Assembly (NCBI GenBank): GCA_034770075.1
Contig: CM068377.1
Location: 56,724,275-56,788,274 of the forward strand
Direction: 5' to 3'
Length of the DNA: 64,000 nucleotides
Origin: Aralia elata
Taxonomy: Eukaryota; Streptophyta; Magnoliopsida; Apiales; Araliaceae
A program made the translations under genes and the position numbers. Each line of letters starts with the position of its first letter. Position 1 is the first letter of the stretch. The notes beneath the pieces were generated by a model that had not been told where the DNA came from, ran no database searches, and was given only the letters and a program-made list of their open reading frames with translations. Positions 43,390 through 55,234 of the stretch are shown here, piece after piece.

Positions 43390-44133
43390 ATGCCTAGGGG
43401 AAGACCTCGACAACAAAGAACACCAGAAGAGTCAGCTAGTAACGCTGGGGATTAACCAAATCCCATGCAGCAATTTTTAGACCTATTAGTCGCGGCACTG
43501 CATAATAGGGCACCAAATAATAATAATAATGTAAACCCTCTAACGGCCTAAGTGGAAACTTTAAAGATTTTAAAAGTGTGGGACCCCCAAAAGTTAGAGG
43601 GACCACGGAGCCCATCGAGGCTCAAGCATGGTTTAAAAAGATTGAAAAGGCATTCGTGATCGCCAGAGTAGGGGAGGAACAGAAGACGATTTTTGCTACA
43701 TATATGCTGAAGGGATAAGCCAGCTTTTGGTGGGAAGAGAACCAAAACTGGGTTGGAGCAAGAGTAGTACCATGGGAAAGATTCAAAGAGGTATTTTTCG
43801 AAAATTACTTCCCCACAAGCATGTAGAGTCGCATGAAGATGCGATTTCTAGAACTGAAGCAGGAAGATATGACGGTACCCCAATATGCCGCGAAATTTAA
43901 TGAGTTAGCGAGGTTTGCACCTCATCAGGTTTAATACAGAAGAAAGGAAGACAAAGAGATTTGAACAAGGTCTTAAACCATGGCTGTATAGTAGGCTATC
44001 GGTGTTGCAGACAAACAATTTCGCCACTCTGCTGGAGAAAGCTATAATTGCTAAGGGTGGAAGTGAAGCTTTGATGAAATTCAATAAGGAAAAGAATAAG
44101 AAGAATGAGGGAGGAAACAGACGTGAAGGAAAT
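43390..44133 (+). pseudogene. gag: G3 gag, broken (copy 1)
   Basis: ATG at 43390 opens MPRGRPRQQRTPEESA. A gypsy Gag domain follows, with EAQAWFKKIEKAF, EEQKTIFATYMLKG, FWWEENQNWVGA and VPWERFKEVFFENYFP. Stops include a TAA at about 43454 (copy 2 has CAA), a TAA after MLKG and a TAG after FPTSM, the last two shared with copy 2, plus frame shifts. It is truncated by LTR-A at 44134. No zinc knuckle or pol follows. Confidence 0.85.
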
Positions 44134-44960
44134 TGTAATATCCAAGAATTTTAAACCTTGTTATCAATTTATTTTGATATATGAAATTTATTTTATTTAA
44201 TTTTACGGACTTAATTAGATCTATGTAGGTATTATTATTTAATTTTATAACTACATGATCTAATAAGTTTCTTGCATTAAAAGGATTCACTAATAGTGTG
44301 AATAAATTAGTGATTTAACCCTAAGAGTTGGTTGGCAAGATATTGGGAAAAAATTAAATAAGTAAGTTCATTTTATCATTATTGGATTAAATAATTCGAA
44401 TGAGGGTTATTGTTAACATTAATATTTTTAAACAATTAGTTAATTGAGTTGGTCATTTAATTTAAATATTGAAAGTCTAATTATTATCAATTGGGTTGAA
44501 CCCAAATTCCCTTCCATTTCCTATTGGGCCACTTTTCTATTCATTTCAGCCGGCCCAACTCCATTTGGGGTTGAGCCCATCTCTTTTCCTGCCGGGTTGA
44601 GCCATTTTATTTTCCTGTCGGGCTGGGTCCGTTTCTAAGGAATTGGGGAAAATCCAATCGGTAAGTTAATTGGGGTTGCAGAGCCTAAGGGTCTAAACCC
44701 TCAAACGGACGGAATGAGAGAAGGGGGGAAGGTCACACCAAGTCGTGCGTCGGCGATATCATGGAACGACCGATTGTTTGGACTGGGGAGTGGGCCTAGC
44801 GACCGGTGGCTAACCAAAGATCGGGGCGGGCGAAGCAAGCGAGGGTATGGGCGACCGAGCCCTACCGATCAGACCAAGAGATTTAGGCATTCAGCGATTT
44901 GACCGGTGAGGACACGCGGCTCAAGGGTCTGCCGGCAAATCACAGTTGGCTTGGATGGGG
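44134..44960 (+). repeat. LTR-A 5' part (copy 1, truncated)
   Basis: It begins TGTAATATCC inside the G3 gag, the same junction as at 61453. It aligns with the start of the solo LTR-A at 9176 and loses homology to copy 2 after 44960, where Athila sequence takes over. Confidence 0.9.
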
Positions 44961-45165
44961 CGAAGTCAGAGCACGTTGGGGCGAAGACCAACAGAGGGGA
45001 ACTCGCCGAGACAAGTTCATCAGTTTTCTGAATTTTTTTCCCTTTTTCTTTCAGCTCCAATTCCTCCTGCAATCATCAAATACCTTAATAAGCTCACATA
45101 TACATAAAAATGCAATAAAACTGAATATAAAGGAATCATAATCAATGAATATTATGCACTCATCA
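44961..45165 (-). repeat. Athila-lineage LTR start (minus, truncated)
   Basis: In element sense the LTR starts TGATGAGTGC at 45165, preceded by the tract AAGTGTGGAAGAATT (45166-45180). Only about 200 bp of LTR remain before the join with LTR-A. Confidence 0.65.
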
Positions 45166-45180
45166 AATTCTTCCACACTT
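45166..45180 (-). other. Polypurine tract of the Athila fragment
   Basis: The purine-rich run AAGTGTGGAAGAATT in element sense abuts the LTR start TGATGAG. Confidence 0.65.
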
Positions 45181-45537
45181 AGTCTTTACACGTCCTCATG
45201 TAAATCAAAACAAAGGTCATTTTGAAATTTATCTGAGATTCATTTAACCAAACTTTCAAAAGGTTTAAATCAATTACCAACCATGAATACCAATACTAAT
45301 TAACAGAAATTTGGTCAACATCTCATCAATCAATGTATAACAACAACTTTATCGTTCACCATTGAACTTCTCTGAATCAAACTATATCTACATAAGTATC
45401 TTTCCTATGATCTACACACATACTCAACTCAATTATCGTGGAACAACAGCCGTGCACACTGACTCAAGACTCAAAACATATTTTCTCTACCATTCATTTT
45501 TTCCTTTTCTCTAGAACCATCAAATTCATTTTTTTTC
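45181..45537 (-). other. Athila 3' untranslated sequence, no gene seen
   Basis: This is AT-rich sequence with no recognisable frame or repeat. Confidence 0.5.
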
Positions 45538-45698
45538 AGGTGAATGCATTTTATGCTCCATTTCACCTTTCTCATTCTTTCTTAAGTGAGTGCATTGTAT
45601 GCTCCATCTCACTTATCTCCTCACTAACGAGTACGTTTTACGCTCCTTCTCACTGCATGTATTTATGGGTGAGTGCATTTTACGCTGCATCTCAACCC
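45538..45698 (-). repeat. Array of H1 hairpins with a 17-nt loop
   Basis: The array has AGGTGAA/TTCACCT at 45538-45568, AAGTGAG/CTCACTT at 45584-45614, a weaker AACGAG/CTCACT at about 45626-45654 and GGGTGAG/CTCA-ACCC at 45667-45698. Each encloses 17 nt close to tgcattttacgctccat. The arms change but remain paired in three of the four. The 4573 and 5531 hairpins belong to the same set. Confidence 0.65.
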
Positions 45699-46255
45699 AC
45701 CACATGTTTCTCTTTTGCACTTTTCCTTTTTTTGTAATTTTTTACAAACTTCCTCATGTCCTTATTTTCTCATGGTCCTGCAAACAACATAAGCAGTTAA
45801 ATAGTTCTAAATAATGAAATTAGTACATATAGACAAATCCACAGATAACTCAGTCAAATAAGCATATATCCCATATTCAAGAACTCATACAATACAAATT
45901 CAATTCAAATCAGTTATTATGGATCATGACTTAGTTCTCATCATTCATCAGCCAATTCGGCATCAAACAAATTCTATCAAATTAGCATCAATTTTCATTC
46001 CATAGTCAAAAACCTTTAAAAACTTAGCCAAACACAATCATAAAGCCAAAAAATTTTAGAGCAAGGAAGAATTTTTATCCATAAAAATAAACAAAATTAG
46101 ATCATAATCTCCTAAAGTAAACGTAAATATAAAACCTAAACCCATCCTCCCACACTCAAACCTTACATTTTCCCCAATATAAGACAATCATGTAATGACG
46201 AAGTAACTAACTAAAATGCAAAAAGTAAAAGTAAAAGGGATAAGAAAGCAAATCT
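45699..46255 (-). other. Athila sequence after integrase, no gene seen
   Basis: This is AT-rich, non-coding sequence between the integrase end and the hairpin array in element sense. Confidence 0.5.
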
Positions 46256-46690
46256 GAGATCTTGGGTTGCCTCCCAAGTAGTACATTTGTTTAATGTTGT
46301 TTGCTCGACATTGATCTTCTCAATCCTCATAAACTGGGTCTACCAAGTTCATCATCACAACTTCCTCCATCTAATAGTCTTCAAAGAATGGTTTCATCCT
46401 GTGACCATTTACCTTGAATAACATCCTCGTCTTTGGATTTTGTATATCTATAGCACCATGAGAAAACACATTAAAAATAATAAATGGACCTTCCCGACGA
46501 GATCGCAACTTACCCGGAAATAATTTTAGCCTTGAATTATAGAGCAAAACTTTTTATCCAAGAGCGAAATCTTTCCTTAAAATATACTTGTCATGGAAAG
46601 CCTTTGTCTTAGCCTTGTACAATCTAGAACTCTCATATGCTTCATTCCGCAATTCTTCCAGCTCTTGCAACTATAACTTTCTATGCACTC
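46256..46690 (-). pseudogene. Athila integrase C-terminal part
   Basis: The minus strand reads LQELEELRNEAYESSRLYKAKT, then [29 protein letters not shown] and [14 protein letters not shown]. This is typical of the end of gypsy integrases of the Athila/Tat group. One stop follows the FALG segment and others follow later. It is cut near 46690 where G1 gag begins. Confidence 0.8.
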
Positions 46691-46696
46691 CTGCTT

Positions 46697-48406
46697 CATC
46701 CAGAAGAAGACAAACACGCCAACAGACCCCTGAAGGATCCACAAATAACAACGATGAAGCCAACACTAACCCATTGCAACAGTGGTGAATTTGCTGACTG
46801 GGGCATTTGCGAATCAACCCCAAGCTCAGGCCACGACTTTCAAAGACTTCAAAGCGATAGGACCCCCGGACTTCCAAGGGTCTATGAATCCAATTGAAGC
46901 TCAAACATGGGTTATGGAGATGAAAAAGGTATTTGACGTCGCTAGGGTCAGCGAGGACCAGAAGACTACGTTCGCAACATTCATGCTTAAATCAGAAGCT
47001 AGTTACTGGTGGCAAGCTAACAAAACTCGAGGTGGTCAAGGGGTGATTCCATGGGATAGATTTAAAGAGATGTTTTTAGAAACATACTTTCCACCTAGTT
47101 CACAAGTTCAAATGGAGGTTCAGTTTCTGGAACTCAAGCAGGGACGATGACGGTACCTGAATACGCCGTGAAATTTAATGAGTTGGCGAGGTTTGGGCTG
47201 TATCAGGTCAATACCGATGAGAGAAAGGCAAGGAGGTTCGAGGAGGGACTAAAGCCCTGGCTATATAGCCAAATATCGATGTTCCAACTTAACTCGTTCA
47301 CAGCCATGCTGGAAAAGACGACCATCGCAGAGGGAGGAAGTGATACTCTTAGTAAATACAAACAGGAGCAAAAGGGTAAAAAAGGTGAAAGTGAGAATAA
47401 GACTGGTGGAAGCCAGGGTGGCATCAGTCAAAAGAGAAAGTGGAATGCTAGTGTTTCTACTGGGAGTCAGCAAGGGAATCAGAGAAAGAAGTTTGAAGTG
47501 TGTGGTAACTGCAGAAAGAGCTATACAGATGTATGTATGAAGGGGAAGTGGGTATGCTATAATTGTGGTCAAGCGGGCCACATCGCACCGAATTGCCCTA
47601 GTCTAAAAAAGGGCGCATGTTTCACTTGCAGATCGAAAGATCACTTTACCCGAGACTGCCCTAAGAAAGCTACAAAAGGAGCAAACGGAGGAAAGGGAAA
47701 CATCAGTGGTGGCAATTTGACTATCACTGGACCAACGCCATCAAATCGACCCACCACCAGAACATTCAACATGACGGTGCAGGATGTTATGCAGTCTAAG
47801 GATGTGGTGTCAGGTATCATTCTGGTCAATAGTATAAATGCTTACGTATTATTTGATTCGGGTGCTATTTGTTCATTTATATCCGATGATTTTGCTAAAA
47901 AAATAGATTTAGCTCAGGAAGAGTTAGACTACCCCTTGAACAATATAGAAATTGCAAATAGGGAAGTGATTCCTGTTAAGGTTGTATACAAGAACTGTCG
48001 GATAGATATTAAGGGACGTCTGATAATTGTAGATTTAATTCCAACTAAACTTGGGGAGTTTGATGTTATTTTAGGAATGGATTGGTTGTTCAACCATGGG
48101 GCAGTAATTGATTGCCAAAAGAAGTGTGTGAACCTTATGACTCCGTCAAAGGTAGTGCTTTATAGCAGCAAGTCGCCTAGACAAGCGAGTTGTCTGACGA
48201 TGATGCACACCAAGAGATTGTTAAGACAAGGATGTGTAGGATATCTAGCCTACATAGTCGATACTCGGAATGTGGGTACAAAGTTGGAGGAGATACCAGT
48301 AGTTAGGGATTTTACGGACGTATTTCCAGATGATTTGCTGGGACTTCCGCCAGATAGGGAAATTGAATTTGTAATTGATCTAGCACTGAGGAAAACTCCT
48401 ATATAA
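46697..48406 (+). pseudogene. gag-PR: G1 gag and protease (copy 2)
   Basis: The Gag N-terminus (RRRQTRQQTPEGSTNNND) has stops near 46788. It is followed by the Retrotrans_gag domain (46782-47150: QTWVMEMKKVFDVARV, SYWWQANKT, PWDRFKEMFLETYFPP), which ends in a frame shift at 47147. The frame 47147-48406 then stays open for 419 residues, with three Cys-rich motifs, the protease FDSGAICSFIS and ILGMDWL. This is the longest intact G1 frame. The first Cys motif (CGNCRKSYTDVC) has Tyr where His is usual. A TAA after ALRKTPI (48404-48406) closes it before reverse transcriptase. Confidence 0.9.
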
Positions 48407-48410
48407 AAAG

Positions 48411-50240
48411 CCCTGTACTGAATGGCTCCTGTAGAGATGAAGGAGTTGATGGTGCAATTTCTTGGGCATGTGATTAATAAGGATGAAATTTCAGTGGATC
48501 CATCAAAGGTTGAAACTGTGATGAACTGGGATCAGCCAAAGACACCGTCGAAGGTGAGAAGTTTCCTAGGATTGGCAGGTTATTATCGCCGTTTCATTCA
48601 GGACTTCTCTAGAATCGCCACTCCATTGACGAATTTGACAAGGAAAGCGGTAAAGTTCGTTTGGACGGAGCAGTACAAAGAGAGTTTTCAAGAATTAAAG
48701 AAGAGACTGAGTACGACACCTATGTTGTCTTTGTCGGATGATATGGGGAATTTTGTGGTGTATAGCGATGCATCGCATAAATGACTTGGTTGTGTGCTTA
48801 TGCAAAATGGCAAGGTTATCGCGTACACATCACGACAATTAAAAGACTATGAAAAAGGGTATCTGACCCATGATTTAGAGTTAGCAGCCGTGGTGTTTGC
48901 TTTAAAGATTTAGAGGCACTATCTCTATGGGGAGAAGTGTGAGATATATACGGACCATAAATGTCTGAAGTATATTTTCACACAAAAGGATTTAAATATG
49001 CGTCAAAGGCGATGGTTAGAATTGATCAAAGATTATGACTGTGAAATCCTATACCATCTAGGGAAAGCTAATGTGGTTGTCGACGCTTTGAGCAGGAAGG
49101 GTCGGGAAAAGTTATTTTTGTTAACTGCTTAGGAGAAGCTCATAGCGGAAATGGCTAAGTTGGAGTTAGAGGTGAAATGTCTGAAAGAGCCGAATGAAAA
49201 ATTATTCCAGATGGAAACCTGTTCAACTCTAGTGGACAAGGTGAAGGAAGCACAACTCCAGGATGAGGAGTGTGATAAAATACGAAAAAGGGTGCTTAAG
49301 GTTGAGGAGCTTAAATTCAAAATCGATACCAAAGGGTTGTTGAGATTTGAATGTAGAATCTGGGTTTCATCAGTACTGGAGGTCAGGGAGGAAATTTTGA
49401 GCGAAGCTCATAGTTCAAGATTTTCGGTTCACCCGAAAAGTACAAAAATGTACTAGGATCTTCGACAACATTTTTGGTGGCCAAATATGAAGAGAGAGGT
49501 TGCTGAGTAAGTTGCGAAGTGCTTAACTTGTCAGAAAGTCAAAGTAGAGCATCAGAGGCCAAGTGGTTTGTTACAGCCCTTGGAGATACCAGAATGGAAG
49601 TGGGAGTATATCACGATAGATTTCAAAAAGGCTATGACGCGGTATGGGTTATCGTGGATCGACTAACAAAATCAGGGCATTTCTTGCCGATCAAAATCAG
49701 ATTCACTCCGGATCAGTTGGCGAAATTATACGTCAAGGAGATTATTTCAAGGCACGGTGTTCCAGTGTCAATTGTGTCGGACAGAGACCCACATTTCACA
49801 TCAAAATTTTAGAGGAGTCTGGAAGCTTGTATGGGAACGCAGTTGAGAATGAGTACAACGTACCATCCTCAAACCGATGGCCAGAGTGAAAAGATAATCC
49901 AAACGTTGGAGGATATACTACGAGCTTGTGTCATGGATTTTAAAGGCAACTGGGATGATCATTTACCTCTGGTCGAGTTTTCCTATAACAATAGCTATCA
50001 CGCAAGTATTAGAATGTCGCCTTATGAAGCGTTGTACGTAAGGAAGTGCAGAACTCCGCTATATTGGGATGAGATTGGTGAACGTCGACTATTGGGACCC
50101 GAACTGGTACAATAAACTGATGAGATCGTCAAGGTGATAAGAGCTAGATTATTAGCTGCTCAAGATAGACAAAAGAAGTATGTAGATCAGCACTGACAGA
50201 ATCGGGAATTCGATGTTGGAAGTTTTGTGTTTCTCAAAGT
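48411..50240 (+). pseudogene. pol: G1 reverse transcriptase remnant, RNase H, integrase (copy 2)
   Basis: The sequence opens MAPVEMKELMVQ and joins in frame to [15 protein letters not shown], because 531 bp including the catalytic FIDD are missing. RNase H (SDASHK followed by TGA at 48782-48784), the integrase zinc-finger region, VSDRDPHF and TDGQSEKIIQTLED follow. Stops after SDASHK, in ALKI-RHYLYG, after KMY, in AE-VAKC and after TSKF are the same as in copy 1. A TAG in the LLTA-EKL segment is its own. It is interrupted at 50241. Confidence 0.9.
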
Positions 50241-52060
50241 GTCAAGTTTGTATAGCGCGAACATGCAATCAAATTACATAAATAAAGCGGAAGCGCGATA
50301 AAATCAGATTTTAAAATTTTATACAAACCATCACCATGATCTTTCTTTATGCACAATTATTAATTAAACGAAAGAGATGGAGAATAAGAATTATACCCTT
50401 GTAGAATTCTAGCTTCCTCGGGTACAAGTTCACCTCCAATTCCTTCGCGTTCTCCTTGAATTCCACCAATTAAATTCCTTCCTTTGATCAACGTTAGCCA
50501 CCCAAGTGTTTGGCCTCTAGAGGTGATCCACCAAGGAATAATACTTGTTCAAGAAGATGGGTGTTGGCAAAACCCTAGTTTCTATCTCTATAGAAATTGT
50601 AAGTACTCTCCACAATTCTTATGCAAGAGTGTGTAACCCTAATCTATGATAAGACTTCTCTTATTTATAGATGTAGGAAAACCCTTCCCTAAACTATTTA
50701 GGATTAGGGTTTCTATTCTAATTAAACTCCTTTAATTAAATTAAACTCCTAATCCAATTAGGAATTCATGTGAGAGTACTTCTATTAATTAATTCTCAAT
50801 CCCTATTAGCAATTAAATAATAGTAATAGTAATAATAATAATAAGATTCCTCTTATTAATTTATATTTAATATTTCTAAAATATTAAATAATAAATATTA
50901 AGCTATTTAATTTATTCTATCTCCATAGACTAAATTAAATACACTTAACTTATTATTACAATTATGCCATTTACTTCTTAAATAAATATTTTCCTTTTGC
51001 GGTGTGACCCTTTAGGTTCTCCATATTAAACCGGTTGTGAATAAATAAATTATAACAATTCTAATCTTATTTAAATAAATAAATTAAACTATTTAATTCA
51101 TTTAAATAAATAATATTTATTCTACAATAAGGGTAAGCCCCCTTAGCGATTAACGACTTTCTAGATAATATAGATTTCAATATTAATCATAAAAGAACCT
51201 TTCAGTGCATAGTTACCGTACAATTCAATCCTTCTACCATACAATGTCCCAATTAAATATAAGACATGGAATTACTGTTAAGTCTTATTTTATTTAATTA
51301 TATGTATTTCGATTCTCAAATGCACAACTCTAAATGATGCAAATTAGAAACTCTTTTCTAATTTCATTTTGCCTTGGCCAAGGACTACTGAGTTGTCATT
51401 TATCGAATCACATAGGACATTCACATCTTTTACTAGACGTGGTAGATTCTTTGTTGATCATTCATCTATCTCCATGTACAACTTATTATACCCAATCATA
51501 CCCTTTGTTATACCCTAAAGGTCTTAAGGGACATGTCAAAGTATAACTCATCATACACAAGATACTATGATGATCTCAAGTCCAAGGATCACTTGTACTA
51601 CTATCACTAGAGGAATTCCTATTGACAGGCGAGTAAAACTCCATTAGGTATTCCTTAGCGTGCCACGTTCAGTGAACTTATTCTCCAATAAGCACATACA
51701 TACTTGCTTTAGTGTCTCCACACAAATGATTATGAGATCAATCATCCTCTTCTTAAGAGCAAACAACGTATGTACTACTCAATCCGGATTCACTAATCCC
51801 CTTTTTAGTAATCCAACGATTAGGAACGATTTTAGTTTGTGAGCTATCTAGAATTTATATCTCATTAGCATGATCACCATCATGATTCTAAAAACATTGC
51901 TCAAAACTATGGGTTTATCACATTTAATATAACAACACTATGTAGATAATATAAAATGCCTTTTAAGAAAATCAATTCTTTTATTAATAATCGAATAAGA
52001 TTACAAAGTATATACTACATCATATCAAATATGATTGGCTTGTGTGTATACTACTTTCAC
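50241..52060. mobile_element. 1.8 kb LTR-like insert (Copia-type), no coding capacity
   Basis: The insert splits the G1 integrase. The flanks give the repeat AAAGT (50236-50240 and 52061-52065) if the insert runs GTCAAG...TTTCAC. If it runs TGTCAAG...TTTCAC, the repeat is AAAG. Copy 1 at about 24029 shows the empty site. It contains a TATA-like tctataaataagag on the minus strand and AT-rich sequence, with no domain. The size and single-copy form suggest a solo LTR, probably in minus orientation (TGTGAAAG...CTTGACA). The ends do not resolve neatly. Confidence 0.65.
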
Positions 52061-52065
52061 AAAGT

Positions 52066-52459
52066 ATCTCCCCGGAAGGGGAAGGTCAGATTTGGTAAAA
52101 ATAGTAAGCTGAGTCCGCGATTTATTGGACCCTTTGAGGTGTTGAAAAGAGTAGGTGAGGTGGCCTATGAGGTACCTTTACCTCTCGAATTAGCCCACAT
52201 TCATAATGCTTTCTATATATCAGTGCTATGACCGTATAAGCCCGACTACAAACATGTTATAGAGTATGAACCTTTGCAAGTTGAGAAAGATTTGTCCTAT
52301 GAAGAAATTCATGTTCGGATAGTTAACAGGAAAGAGCAAGTGCTTAGCAATAAAGTGATACCTTCCGTAAAGGTAATCTGGAGGAACCATAATGCTGAAG
52401 AGGCTATGTGGGAACTTGAAGAGAAAATGATGCAAAGTTATCCTCAGTTATTTGTTTAA
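52066..52459 (+). pseudogene. pol: G1 integrase end and chromodomain (copy 2)
   Basis: KVRFGKNSKLSPRFIGPFEV continues the integrase, followed by a stop after ISVL. The chromodomain (52274-52459) reads VIPSVKVIWRNHNAEEAMWEL. It differs from copy 1 at a conserved position, with Met in place of Thr before Trp. Confidence 0.9.
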
Positions 52460-52494
52460 TACTTGTATCACGATTCTAGGGACAGAATCCTTGT

Positions 52495-52569
52495 AAGGAG
52501 GGGAGAATGTAACAGATGATTTAATTGCATGGTGATTCTAGGGACATAATCCTTTTAAGGAGGGAATGA
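52495..52569 (+). other. Duplicated polypurine tract of G1 (copy 2)
   Basis: The first tract is followed by TGTAACAG at 52508. The second, aaggagggaatga, abuts the true LTR start at 52570. The spacing of 62 bp is the same as in copy 1. Confidence 0.75.
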
Positions 52570-55234
52570 TGTAACAAATGTGTTTTTTTTTGTAATTATT
52601 AAAAATATTTATTGGATTAAATAAATATTTTTAATTGATATGTTTACTTTAATTAATTAAATATTGATGGATATCGAGTATGTTAATATTAAGTGAATTA
52701 TGTGATAATGTTCTAAGTTAAGTATTCTAATTTAACTAAATAATTAAATTAGAGGATTCATTATTTATAATAATATAAGTGCTTTATTAAATAAAATTGT
52801 TTTTGAGGACTGACTAAATAAATATTGTAATTTATTTAGTAAGGGATTAATTTGATTTATTAAAGTAGGTTTATTTTAATAAGTGCGACATAACTAATCT
52901 AATCATATGATAAAAAGAAGTATAAAAATAATTTAAAATGAATTTTTGAGGATTTTAATTGGGTTTGCCAAACATGGTTTAACCCTTTGTTTTTGTAACT
53001 GACTAATTAAAATCAAGTTACGTTAAAAATTTGGCTTTCAAGAAGGTTCATCAGTTTTATTTTAAAAAAGGCAAAGAAAAGCTTAAGAGAGAAATTGAAG
53101 GTAGGAGTGAGAGAGTTTTGTGATTTGGGAAGAGTTCTGGAAATTCAAGAAGGAGGAAAACTTGTTTATCACTTGTCCACATTGATTCAAGAGGTATAAT
53201 CAAAACCTATAACTTTGTATTTCTAGTTTTCTTTTAAGGATATGAGTTTAGGAGTTCTGTAAATTATTTTGGTCAAATGAATTGGTGAAACGTTTGATTA
53301 TGTGTTGTTGGGTGTTTAATAAACTGTCATATATCGTTTAAATATGATTTTGGTTGAATTAATCCATGAAAATCATGTTTAAAAATAGAGTTTTATATTT
53401 ACCGTGAAGAATGTTTGAATATGGCTTATATGTATAAAAATTGATGCTTACTCCGTTTGATAATCTATAAATTGATGATGTATTATGTTTATATATTAAG
53501 AAACGAGAGTAATGTAAGTTGAACGAATCAATTTGGTTGTAAAACGGATTCGTGGTTCTTGATTTCATTAAGTATGTCAAAATATTTAAAAAGAACAAGA
53601 ACTTTGATTTTTAGCCTTTAATTTGATTGTTGAAGCTTTGGGTGTTGTTTGAATCAATTTAAAGCTATTGGATTCTAATTATTATATGCAACCGGGCTGG
53701 CTTAATTTAGTGGTTTTAATGAAAAAAAATTGGAAGTTGGGTGAACAGAGCCTGCAGTTCACGAACTGCAAAAACAAAATCTGTAGCTTGGCGCCGCAGC
53801 GCCATTCTTCCAGCACAAAACAAGCGCTGCAGCACCGGGGTTCAATGGAACCGGGTCGGGCCAGCGCCGCGGTGCCGGCTCAAGGCCAAAACCTGGCACC
53901 GTATCGCCGGTCCGGGTTTCCGGGTCGGGTCAATTCTGTCGGGTCGTCCAGAAAATGATATTTTTCTAAAATTGGAAATAAAATAATTTCTCCTATAAGA
54001 AGCAACATGATAAATATGTGTTACTATAGTAAGAATTAAGAATATTGGTTTGAGTTATGCTTTTGAAAGTGATTAATTGCTTAATTTAGGAAGTAGTTAG
54101 TTGAACCATGATTGTTAATTGTTCAACATGACTTAAATGTATAGGTCACTAAAAGAGCAAGTAGATAACATTAATTGTAGCAAGCGCTCAAGGCAAGTTT
54201 TTTTATCCCTGTCTTGATTATAAATGTCGCAACTTTCTTACTTTACTTTCATTGAGCAAGCTTATTAACCTTAGCTTATTATTGTTCAAGCAAGGTTGTT
54301 ATAATGTCAAATGCCTATGTTCTATTCAAGTATTTGTTATTCGATTATGAATTGTTATTCAAACTTCGAACATAAAACTCATTGTACAACTTTATTATTG
54401 AATCAAATACTTTAGCGACTAGCGACCCCTTATTGATTCAGCTAGACCATAGTTGATGAGCGTTCTAAAGACGTAGAATTTCTTGAAGTTATTCCAAACC
54501 AAGTTTCTTTTGATACAGATTCTGATGTCAAACTGAGATGAACAACCCTAATATAGGGGATTAAATTACGCAATAGCGTTAAAATGTTTGTGCACAATAC
54601 ATTGCACGAAGGGTTGATCCCCCGGAGTACGAGACGGGTAGTCCATAGTCTACAAGACTGTTAAAGGTTACAGTAGAGATATTTGTTAACCTTGGACATA
54701 GATCGAGGTCTTATGACCCTCAGATATACTTTTGATCTTGAAATCTATGTTCAATTGCAGCTTTCCTTTGAGCTTTCAGTTCTTTAATTGTTGTAGATTG
54801 ATTTCAGAAAGGCTATTACACTGCAGTTAAAATCTACTCCGTTGATTATTTAATTGTTATTGTTATTATACTTGTGAGCAATTGTTTGTTCACCCTTGCA
54901 TAAAATATTGTAGCTAAGACTGAGAAGTCAGATGAGCCGTCTACTAGTAAGGGCAAAGGCAAGATGCAGAAGTAGCTCGCGAACTGTTATTTATTATGGA
55001 GTTTTTGTAATAATACTTATTTAATGTTATGTTTTTAATTCCGCATTTATGTAATAAAGGTTAAATGATCTAAAATTTATTTATTTCAGAGATTTAAGTT
55101 GTATCCCCTTTTATGGGAAAATGATTTATTCAGTTTAATGTATTTTCCTTTATTTTGGGTAGTTATATGTGAGTGTTAAGTATAGTGAGCACCAAATCTG
55201 TGGGATTAAAGTACCCGAATTTGGGGGTTTCACA
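52570..55234 (+). repeat. G1 3' LTR (copy 2, 2665 bp)
   Basis: It is a close match to 24541-27214 and has the same ends and the same flanking SIRE-2 sequence. It carries a C-to-T change in the acceptor-like ttgcag (ttgtag near 54913). Confidence 0.9.

Larger units (their letters stand above)
8191..44960. repeat. Segmental duplication, copy 1 (interrupted by younger insertions)
   Basis: Once the insertions at 9176-19603, 21470-23557 and 27526-38194 are removed, this interval is collinear with about 47445-62280. Both copies have the same gag-PR, pol, G1 LTR, SIRE-2 ORF, SIRE-2 LTR, G3 LTR and gag, and the start of LTR-A. Alignment at sampled places is about 97-99% identical by eye. The junctions between different elements are also identical, which independent insertions would not produce. 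Homology stops after ttggatgggg at 44960 and 62280. Confidence 0.9.
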
